DNA of 64,000 nucleotides from Chimonanthus salicifolius (taxonomy: Eukaryota > Streptophyta > Magnoliopsida > Laurales > Calycanthaceae). The notes beneath the pieces were generated by a model. It made no database searches and had not been told where the DNA came from. It saw only the letters and a list, made by a program, of their open reading frames with translations. The DNA is taken from the NCBI GenBank assembly GCA_013350335.1, contig CM023532.1:89593383-89657382 (forward strand), read 5' to 3'. This document shows, piece after piece, positions 55,948-64,000 of the stretch. The first letter of the stretch is position 1, and each line of letters starts with the position of its first letter. The position numbers were made by a program, and so were the translations under genes.

Positions 55948-58379
55948 CATAATCAGTCTATATTTTAACTATCTTTAAGCCCATTAATCATTTCCAAGTC
56001 CATATGAAAAACCGGTCACTATTTAGGTTTTATGGGTCCCATTTCATCGATTAAACCTTTTAATCCCATAAGTCTTAAAAATCGGCCACCCTAGGCTTTA
56101 TTAATCACTTATAAGGTTATTACATTAGAGCCCATAAGTCCATGATCAATCTCCATGGAATTCTTGAATTTGGCCATTAATTACGGTTTTGCCAGTACCT
56201 CTTTTCCATGATTAATCACTCATTTATCCATGCATGATTAAGTCCAAAATTGATCCATAACTTAGATTATTAGTGATCTATCAACCATAATATGAACTCA
56301 TTAAAGATAAGTCCTTAACTTAACCTAATCCCAATCAATTTAAACACATTCATACTCCAATCTAACCCATCAAAAGGCTCATAAATGGGCCATGGGTTCG
56401 GCCATACACCATGGTCGAACCCATGGTGTCCTTTTCCCATTTTTTTTCTTGGGTCTATTTACATCATTTAGATCCAAAATAAATCCTTCCTTGAGGTGGT
56501 TTAAATCACACTTTTAAACCATTACTCTTAACCCCATTTGGATTATTACATTTGGTCAACCTTAATTATATTTAAGGTTCATTCAAGCCACCAATATTTC
56601 CTTATTGTCTTCATGATCCAAATACTTTTAGATCCACCAAAAACCTCTCCATGGTTTTATTTTTTTAAATCATTATCTCTACCCCTTTCAAAATCACTAC
56701 ATTTATTCATTTAAAACCCTAAACTCATTAACACATTAATCCATCTTTTCTATCCTTTAAACCCATTTAATAACCACCATTACATCACCATAGGGTTCGA
56801 CCATACACCATGGCCGAACTCATGGTTCAAGGTTCATTCCATCCATTCCTTTTAAGCCATTAAGAATCATCAATATTTCTCATGATTTTTTTCTCATAAA
56901 AACCCCTTTAAAATTATCCCCATTTTTATCATTAAAATCTTAAAACCCTAAGTCATCCTCCATGGCTTCCATTTTTCAAAACCCTAAAAAAATCATACAT
57001 CACTTACCATGGGGTTCGGCCATGCTACATGGCCGAATCCTATGGCCTTTGACTCCAAAAAAAATGTATATACATCCATGCTTAATCACATTAACCATAT
57101 AATGTCCTTAATCCCTTTTATTTTTTTCTTAACCCTAATTTTTTTCTCCATTAGGGTTTTGCCCACTTTCCTTTCCTTGCATTTGATAGATTTTAGATCT
57201 AAGGCATAAAATCATTTGACCACTATTAAATTCACAAAATAAATCCCAAATCTTAAACCCTAAAAATCCAAAATTTCTTGTTTAAGAAATACTCACAATC
57301 CGTCGTCTCCTCCGACTTCCGCCAGTCCCGTCGGCTTCCTTAGCCTCCTTCCTCCTTCGTTTTGATCTTTGGTAGGCCAAGATGCTTGATCAATGGTGAC
57401 AACCTCCGATCTTAGGATCAACCATGATAGGGTTTGTTTGAGAGAGGGAAAGGGAAAGATGATGAAAGGGGAGATAATAGACCTTGATCTTAGAGTGATT
57501 TTCCTTAAAATTTCACTTCTTTCTTCTCTCCTTCTCTTCTTTTCTCCTTAGCTTTCTTTTTTTCCTTCACCTTGGGTGTGGGACGGCGATGGTAAAATGC
57601 AAAATGGGGAGAGTAAAATGAAGATAGAATAAGAGATGGGAAAGAAAAACAAAGCTTATCTCATTTAAGTTGGGCATTTAATTCCTCCACCTAGCATAAG
57701 ATATTTATTTTGCTTTATGGTGGTGGTTGAGATAACCACCACCAAGTCCAACGTGTTTTATTTTGAGTTTGGAATGAGGTGCTTTGGTCTTCACCTTTTG
57801 ACCCCTTTGACCACTTCATTTGGATAATTTTAATCATTTAATATTTAGATAATTAGGTTACTTTAATTCCCATTTAATTTAATTCCATTACATTTCCTCT
57901 ATGAAATCCACCCATGGTTGACCAAGTCAACCATAGTGGCCGGCCCCACCAACCATTGGTCTACAAGCCACCTCACTTGGTGAGGTGGAGGTTGGTCCCA
58001 CTTGGCCATATCACCTTGGTTAATTCCATCACCAATTTAGGTGATTTAACTTTAACTAAGTCCATTCCAACCAATTGGATCCTCATTGGGCCCATGGCCC
58101 AATTACATTTATCCATACCCATTTATCTTAGGGCCTACATTATCTTAATCCATTGGGTCCCAAATGGGTATTGGGCCCAATTTGACCATCCTTGGCCCAT
58201 TTGACCATCTTTGACCCTTTAAGTAAACTTAAATCCAATCCATAGTCCATTGGGCCCTAGTTGGGCCTTTGTCCAAATTTTGGTCCATTTACCCTTTATT
58301 CCACCAATTTTCCAAATTTTCATCATTAAGATAAATAATATTCACATATTCATTGATTTACAAATTCCGGGCCATTACA
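55948..58379 (-). repeat. 3' LTR of element F, second part
   Basis: Continuation after B, ending GGGCCATTACA at 58379 beside the polypurine tract (complement of 58380-58394, AAAAGAGGATTGTAT). Minus order: TGTAATGGCCCGG start, CCACCTCACTTGGTGAGGTGG palindrome near 57970, GA-rich exon-like part with GGAGACGACGGATT, donor-like GTGAGT (complement of 57291-57296), palindromes near 57011, 56795 and 56393. Strong overall similarity to solo LTR 1. Confidence 0.88.
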
Positions 58380-58441
58380 ATACAATCCTCTTTTGAAATT
58401 TTCGTCCCAAAAATTCGAGCGAAGTAGAGGTTCAAAACATC

Positions 58442-58753
58442 TCATACAAAGAGCTCTGGATGAGAGACTCTCATCTCCGACTCAAGTTCCCAGGTGGTTT
58501 CATCATTGCCATGTCGTCCCCATATCAGCTTGACGAATTGAATGGCACGGTTCCGCAGCACCCTTTGCTCGCTCCTGATTACTCTAACCGGCTTCTCCAC
58601 ATATGTTACATCGCTTTGTACATCGATGTCTTGAACATTCAACACATGGGAAGGATCGGGGTTATACTTTCTCAACATGGATACATGGAATACATCATGT
58701 AGAGAGGATAGTTGTGGAGGAAGCGCTAATTGATAAGCTACCCCCCACCCTCT
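58442..58753 (-). pseudogene. pol: Chromodomain end of element F
   Basis: Frame with [63 protein letters not shown] and a stop. The upstream part (to 58753) is in another frame after a break near 58755-58770, just after GKLSPRL. Domain sequence itself is well kept and parallels B. Confidence 0.8.
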
Positions 58754-59047
58754 TCAAGATCGGGAACTGCCCCACAATCTAGGCGACAGTTTCCCCTTCT
58801 TTCCGAACCTCATGTGCCCCTTCCATGGTGGGACTTTCAAAAACACCAAGTCTCCCACCTCAAACTCGAAGAACCTTCTCCTCTTGTCTGCGTAACTCTT
58901 CTGACGGCTCTGCGCAGTGAGTAAGTGTTGCCGTATCAATTTAATCTGTGCCGTAGTCTCCGCAGCCAACTCCGGCCCAATCAAAGCAGGCTCACCGGCC
59001 TCTGTCCAATACACTGGAGATCTACACGGCCTACCATATAAGTCCAT
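58754..59047 (-). pseudogene. pol: Integrase C-terminal part of element F
   Basis: Reads [22 protein letters not shown], then [40 protein letters not shown] and GKKGKLSPRL. It follows the integrase core only after a deletion and frame change near 59045: residues corresponding to [11 protein letters not shown] and EFSYNNSYQ in B are missing (about 30). Confidence 0.8.
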
Positions 59048-59607
59048 GCTCTCAGCATATCCTCCAATGTCTGTATTGTCCTCTCTGACTGTCCATCATT
59101 CTGTTGATGAAATACTGTGCTAGTCAATATGTCGGTCCCCATAGCCGACTGCATGCCCTGCCATACTCTGCCGGTGAATCGGCCATCCCTGTCGGACACA
59201 ATAGTCCTAGGAATACCATGTAGTCTGATGATATCCCGGATGTACCATCGACCCAATGTCTCCGATGAATCTGTCATCTTGATGGGAAGGAAATGTACAG
59301 ATTTAGTCAACCGGTCCACTACGACCCATATCGCATCGTTGCCCTTCGATGACCTTGGCAACCCTGATACGAAATCCATAGATATGTGCTCCCATTTCCA
59401 CTCCGGCATTGGTAAGGGTGCGAGTAAACCCGGTGGTTTCTGATGTTCCGCCTTAACCTGCTGGCAAGTCAGGCAACGAGCAACAAACTTTGCCACATCT
59501 TTCTTGAGTCCCCACCACCAATAGTGCCTCTTAAGGTCATGATACATCTTGGTGCTGCCCGGATGGATAGAGAGCTTGGTTTGGTGTGCTTCAATCAACA
59601 ACTCTCT
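59040..59607 (-). pseudogene. pol: Integrase zinc site and catalytic core of element F
   Basis: Has [25 protein letters not shown] (zinc site), [29 protein letters not shown] and [10 protein letters not shown], so all three catalytic acids are present. TGA at 59608-59610 separates it from RNase H in an otherwise continuous frame. It ends in the deletion junction DMLRAWTYM near 59045. Confidence 0.83.
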
Positions 59608-59610
59608 TCA

Positions 59611-60768
59611 GCAGCGCTTAGGCACATATGTACTGCCTCGGAACACAAGACCCTGTCCTAGTCGTAGTTCCCACTCCGGTACAACCTCACCGGTAGACAT
59701 CTCAGCCCATATCTCCTCCACCTCTGGATCTGTCCGTTGTTCCCGTTCAATCTCGGAGACCATGTTGGATCGTATAATCAGACTATATATGGTCCCGTGA
59801 TTATTGAGGTATAGTTTGAACTCTCTGATGGTATTCAATACCTCCCATTCCGTCCTGATCAAACTAGCTACTGTCGCATGTGACATGCGACTAAGGGCAT
59901 CCGCCACTTTATTCGCCTTGCCAGGATGATATCGGAGTGCAAAGTCATAATCTGCCAGATATTCCATCCATTGGCGTTGTCTCATGTTGAGTTCCTTCTG
60001 ATCAAATAAATATTTCAGACTTTTGTGATCGGAAAACACCTCAAATTTCTCACCATAGAGATAGTGTCTCCAGCTTTTGAGAGCGAAGAGCACTGCTGCT
60101 AGCTCCAGATCATGTATGGGATAGTGGCGTTCATGGATTTTCAACTGTCTTGATCCGTACGCCACTGCCCGATTACCTTGACTGAGTGTACACCCCAGTC
60201 CCTCTCCTGAGGCATCACAGTACGCCTCATAATTTCTGCCTCTTTCCGGCAAGATCAGAATAGGAGCGGTTGTAAGTTTCTCCTTTAGCTCCTCAAATCT
60301 CCGGTTGCACAGATCCGGCCACTCAAATTTGACTCCTTTCTGAGTGAGTCGTGTAAGTGGAGCTGCAATCTTGGCCATGATGAATTTCCTGTAGTAACCG
60401 GCCAATCCCAGAAAACTACGGATCTCGGTCACATTTGTCGGCACTTTCCACTCCTTCACTGCCGCTACCTTAGTCGGGTCCACGGCTATACCTTCCTCCG
60501 ATATAACGTGTCCCAAGAAGTTAACCTTAGATAGCCAGAACTCACACTTGCTGACTTTGGCATACAACTGGTTCCTCTTTAGGGTGTCCAGCACTATCCG
60601 CAGGTGTTCAGCATGTTCTTCCTGACTCTTGGAATAGATCAGGATGTCATCAATAAATACGATCACAAACTGATCTAAGTAAGGCCGGAATATCCTATTC
60701 ATCAGGTCCATGAACACAACTGGTGCATTAGTAAGCCCAAATGGCATGACTACATACTCATAGACCAT
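59611..60768 (-). pseudogene. pol: RT C-terminal half and RNase H of element F
   Basis: Reads [61 protein letters not shown], then RNase [32 protein letters not shown] and ANKVADALS. The DFSK segment after KFIM is shortened. It joins the RT N-terminal half with a frame change near 60760 at RYGL-YEYV. Otherwise open for about 385 codons. Confidence 0.86.
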
Positions 60769-61396
60769 ACCTTGTTCTGAAGGCTGTCTTCTCTATGTCC
60801 TCCTCCCTAACTCGAATTTGATGGTATCTAGACATCAGATCAATCTTGGAGAACTGAGAGGAACCCCTAAGTTGATCAAACAGATCATCAATCCTGGGTA
60901 GGGGATATTTGTTCCTAACAGTCAGCTGGTTCAATTTTCTATAATCCACACACATCCGAAGGGTACCATCCTTCTTTTTCACAAATAATACCGGGGCTCC
61001 CCATGCTGATGTGCTATTCCGAATAAAACCCAATCTGAGCAATTCATCAGTCTGCTTCTTCAACTCGGTCATCTCAGCTGGTGCCATCCTATAATGTGGC
61101 AACGATACGGGAGCAGTACCGGGATATAACTTGATCTCAAAGTTTATCTCCTTCTTGGGTGGCAAACCAGGGAGCTCTGTTGGGAATACCTCAGCAAATT
61201 CTACTACCACCCTCGGAAGTTCAGCCCCTGGTGCTCTGTCTAACTTAATGCTGTTTAAGACAAGGTGGTTCAATTCTTCCTGCAGTCTTCTAGGAATACC
61301 TTGTCTATCAGCAGGCACTATATACCGCTTTCCCTCAGGTGACCAAAATATCACCCTACGAAGATGGCAATCAATATGGGCCTGATATGTAGCCAA
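60758..61396 (-). pseudogene. pol: Protease-RT linker and RT N-terminal half of element F
   Basis: Reads [75 protein letters not shown] and [11 protein letters not shown], then leaves frame. In frame with the protease segment upstream apart from a TAG at 61397-61399. Confidence 0.86.
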
Positions 61397-61720
61397 CTAG
61401 TCCATACCAAATATAACATCGTATTCCGCCATATCGATTACTAAATAGTTGAACTCGAATCTGAATCCAGCGAGTTCAGTGTTCAGTGCCGTGCATATGA
61501 GTCCCAAAGATGTGTCTCCGACGGGGGACACAATGGTAAGTGAGGTGGACAAGTTCTGTACTAATGTGCCCGTAGCAGATATGAATGCAGCAGATATAAA
61601 TGAATGGGAAGCTCCAGAATCAAACAATGCAACAGCATAGGAACTACCAACTGCAGCCATACCTTGCATAACCGAGCGATCCACCGCAACTAGAGAAGGT
61701 ATGGCAAAAAGCCGTCCAGA
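61397..61720 (-). pseudogene. pol: Aspartic protease of element F
   Basis: Contains AVALFDSGASHSFISAAF with the DSGA active site (about 61600-61635), ATGTLVQNLSTSLTIVSPVG and YDVIFGMD, followed by TAG at 61397-61399 where B and D have the Trp of MDWLA. One nonsense substitution stops translation; the domain is otherwise intact. Confidence 0.85.
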
Positions 61721-61996
61721 TCCTATAGGGTTTGGCGCCCGCCCCGCTTGGTTGTGCGCTCTGCCTCCTCGCGACTGAGCTGATTTAGCTGGAGGGCGGG
61801 AAGAACCCCTGAAGTTAGAGAGTCTGCTGAGCTGTGGACATTCCCTCTTGAAGTGGCCCTGTTGGCCACAATAATAGCAAGTACCCCCACCCCGTGGGAC
61901 TTGGGTGACTGATGCTGACGGGGTGGGCTGGTTGGGGCGAAAGCCCCCTGTAGACCCAATGGAGGGTGAGGGTCTGTTGAAAGTCGGGCGGAACCA
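61721..61996 (-). pseudogene. gag: gag nucleocapsid of element F
   Basis: In the same frame as the protease: a Pro/Ser-rich linker, zinc knuckle CYYCGQQGHFKREC at 61838-61879, then an Arg/Ser-rich stretch. A TAG at 61997-61999 separates it from the capsid. Gag and pol share one frame, so this family seems to use a single Gag-Pol reading frame. Confidence 0.82.
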
Positions 61997-62630
61997 CTAG
62001 TTGGGTCGAAATGCGCCCCGCCCACTCTGCCCCCGGCGGTTGTCCGGCCGCGCCAACTCATTCAATTCTCGTTCTGCGATAGTGGCCCTGCTGACCACCC
62101 CTGCCAGTGTGGGTTCCTTGAAAATGGTCACTCTAGCCCTGATGCTCGGCCGAAGGCCTCGCTCAAACTTACGGGCCCTCCGATGCTCGGTATCCACCAT
62201 GTAGAAAGCATAGACAGACAGACGAAGGAATTCCCAGTGATATTCTGCCACTGTCATATTGCCTTGTACTAATGATATGAAAGCTTGAGTCTGGCTCTCT
62301 TTCTTCCTCCGGAAAATACTGTTCTAGAAAAGTGGCTGAGAACCATTCCCAAGTCATGGCAATCCTTAGCCCTTCCGGTACGAGTGCTTGCTGTTTTTCC
62401 ACCACTTCCCACCAATTGCCGGCATCCTCAATCAGTTGAGATGTTGCCAGTAAGATTATGTCAGCCGGACTGGAAATCTGAAGCAGATTTAAGATCTGAG
62501 TGATCTTCTTTAACCAATGATCTGCTCCTAGAGCCCCTTCTTTTCCTCTGAAGTAGGGAGGGCGTTGTTGCTGGAAGTCTTTGACCATCTTCCATTTACT
62601 GGTATCGCTAGTAGTCGCATTTCCGCTCAA
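61997..62630 (-). pseudogene. gag: gag capsid domain of element F
   Basis: Retrotrans_gag motifs: WLKKITQILNLLQ, NWWEVVEKQQALVP, MTWEWFSATFLEQYFPEEE, then a frameshift near 62255 and MTVAEYHWEFLRLSVYAFY, KFERGLRPSIRARV. Ends at TAG 61997-61999 after GAFRPN. Starts after a TAA at 62634-62636. Confidence 0.84.
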
Positions 62631-62633
62631 ATG

Positions 62634-62834
62634 TTATTGAAGAGCAGCAGCTACTGCCGCTTGAACTACATCTTTTAGTTCAGAAGGTACACCTTGTATG
62701 TTCACACTATTCTGCCCCTCTGCTTGATGAGGTGGCGGTACCCCCTCTTGATGCGGTGGTGGTACCTCCTCTTGATGCGGTGGCGGTACCACCTCCTCCA
62801 CCCGGGGGTTCCGACGAGTCCTTCTTGGAAGCAT
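62634..62834 (-). pseudogene. gag: gag N-terminus of element F with PPPHQE repeats
   Basis: ATG at 62832-62834. Basic start MLPRRTRRNPR, then four tandem heptad-like units PPPHQEE/PPPHQEG/PPPHQAE (about residues 17-40), then VPSELKDVVQAAVAAALQ, homologous to the VPPELHSLVQAVV segment of A and C. TAA at 62634-62636 stops it before the capsid. The repeat is not in A, whose N-terminus is RE/HD-rich instead. Confidence 0.82.
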
Positions 62835-63287
62835 TTCCTAAACCATTGAAAATATTTACTGATTTAGTTCCTTCATAGAGTTGTTGTATTCATATATTTT
62901 GTGAAAAAATTTCCCTAAGTATCAAATGTTTTTCTTTCCATTTGGGGGGAAGTTGCCAAATATGCACACTTGGTTTTTCCTTTGTTCCGGGGGGGAATCT
63001 CTAACTTCCTATTGTCTGTTGTTCAATTTGGGGGATACTGGGGAAGTGCATCCTATTTTGCTATGTTTGACAAATCCAACTTAGAATGAATTTTTCTTCC
63101 CCTGCTATCATTCCTTTTCGTCGAATGTTGTTCTCAAATTGAATACTTCAGTTTGAGTCAATCGAAGTAAATTAACCCGGCCCCCGTGCAGCGAACTCCG
63201 AGGAGTCGGTCAGTTGGGATTCTTAGCGGCCAGTGAGACATGCAATCGTCCTAATCTTACTTCGAGAGATTCATTCTTCCGATATTC
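62835..63287 (-). other. 5' leader of element F, no aORF
   Basis: Primer site to gag ATG. The first 350 bp match the B and A leaders (CAGTGAGACATGCAATCG, CGAAGTAAATTAACCC, GGAGTCGGTCAGTTGGG, GGGGAAGTGCATCCTA), but then gag follows at once without aORF. Confidence 0.7.
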
Positions 63288-63299
63288 GCTCTGATACCA
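63288..63299 (-). other. Primer binding site of element F
   Basis: Minus strand TGGTATCAGAGC, exact initiator Met-tRNA type, two bases from the LTR start at 63302. Confidence 0.9.
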
Positions 63300-63301
63300 A
63301 C

Positions 63302-64000
63302 TGTAACACCCGCCCCTTTTCACCGAAAATCGGAGTCTATTTTTTTTTTTTTAAATGAAAGTGACAAAGGGCGCGAACGTCACGACGCGAGTTAAGTCTG
63401 GGCTTCTAAAGCCCGGCCCTTAACTGGCCATCCCTACGGGTGCGTGAAACGAAGTCCACGAAGAACAGTTCACACGTAGAAGTAAGTGTGTGGAATGTTA
63501 CATTTAATGCGGAATGATAATAGAGGCTAACCTTCAATTTTTAGATAGCAGGGAAGATTTCATCGTTTAATTACTAAAATGCCATAACATTATATGTCTA
63601 CAATAAAATCCAAAACATAGTAATAAGTTTAAAATATACAGTCCGACAAGTTAACTATTCAAATACACATTTTCAAAATAAAGCTTAAAACAAAGTAAAT
63701 AATCCGTCTCCACAAGCTCCTAAGCTTGGCCCCGTCTCGTGCTTCTGCTCCGGTATTTCCTGCATCATCAACTAGGGTAGAAGTAGGGCGTTAGACCACG
63801 CGCCCAGTAGAACTCCGAGTAGGGCTAGCACATGGATTAGTAATAACAGCATACAGATAATAACACAATGAAAACTGGTAAACCATCATATAATGAAAAT
63901 ATAAAGTGAATGTCATGCCATGGGTGTCTATGTTATGAATCCCACCCATCATCCCTACCATCATGATGTCATATCCCCCTTGACGGCAAGACCTCGTCAA
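63302..64000 (-). repeat. 5' LTR of element F, truncated by the window end
   Basis: Starts TGTAACACCCGCCCC and matches the F 3' LTR. Terminal hairpin 63391-63424 (arms GTTAAG-T-CTGGGCTT and AAGCCCGG-CCTTAAC), acceptor-like CTAG near 63771, palindromic box near 63787, hairpin CCTTGACG/CGTCAAGG at the window edge. The remaining 3 kb lie outside. Confidence 0.88.

Larger units (their letters stand above)
41890..64000 (-). mobile_element. Element F: Tekay/Del element hosting element B, right end outside window
   Basis: 3' LTR 41890-43152 and 55948-58379 (split by B), internal region 58380-63301, 5' LTR from 63302 running off the window. Gag-pol order is complete on the minus strand, but has at least four stops, frameshifts and one integrase deletion. 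It lacks the aORF: the leader between primer site and gag is only about 450 bp. The left target site is CTCTC; its partner should lie beyond 64000. Confidence 0.9.

Noticed and set aside
61723..62061. A 112-codon minus-strand ORF over the gag zinc knuckle of F
   Set aside because: The knuckle CYYCGQQGHFKREC is in another frame; this ORF is an overlapping shadow.
1..64000. tRNA or rRNA genes
   Set aside because: I found no cloverleaf with A and B boxes or rRNA core sequence; matches to tRNA are limited to the 12-base primer sites.

Overview
This window is plant nuclear DNA made almost entirely of nested Ty3/gypsy LTR retrotransposons. I see no host gene. Reverse transcriptase (FIDD active site), RNase H, a D-D35-E integrase, a GPF/Y-type tail and a chromodomain-like WELESEMR C-terminus, with primer sites matching initiator Met-tRNA (TGGTATCAGAGC), point to the Tekay/Del chromovirus clade. 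LTRs are very long (about 3.4 to 4.3 kb) and make up roughly two thirds of the window. The host is a repeat-rich seed plant; I cannot name the species. A 100-N assembly gap lies at 26014-26113.

Layout. Element A (minus strand, 1-9534) runs off the left edge. It carries gag, an extra zinc-knuckle ORF and a 5' LTR split by solo LTR 1 (3401-7147, TSD AAAAC). Element C (plus, 9535-13312) is a scrambled remnant. Two LTR fragments (13313-14150, 14151-16020) follow. A degenerate CCCTAAA array of about 1.6 kb (16021-17152, 21436-21750, 25118-25309) is split by solo LTR 2 (17153-21435, TSD CCCTG) and solo LTR 3 (21751-25117, TSD CTAAA). LTR pieces flank the gap. Element D (minus, 27952-40444) holds broken gag-pol and a 5' LTR split by solo LTR 4 (35067-39182, TSD ATGAT). 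D interrupts a pol fragment (element E, 40445-40810), which is also cut by a plus-strand LTR (40811-41889). Element F (minus, 41890 to beyond 64000) sits in that LTR, and element B (minus, 43153-55947, TSD CATAA) sits inside the 3' LTR of F.

How the parts work together. No element looks autonomous: every pol carries stops, frameshifts or deletions. B has two closely matching LTRs and a clean TSD but no gag and no protease active site, so it was either mobilised in trans or lost these parts after insertion. A and B keep an intact 178-codon sense ORF (aORF) with three zinc knuckles upstream of gag/pol; a remnant is in C.

The LTRs share an unexpected internal organisation: a consensus 5' splice site, then an array of GGTTCGGCCAT palindromes, covarying tandem hairpins, an RY-type CATGCATG box, a GGGCG(C)GTT/AACGCCC palindrome that contains a branch-point-like CTAAC, and a pyrimidine tract with AG. 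I infer a conserved LTR-resident intron of about 1.7-2.7 kb. A second covarying hairpin of about 34 nt marks the 3' end of every complete LTR. These LTR architectures and the aORF are the best candidates for something undescribed.
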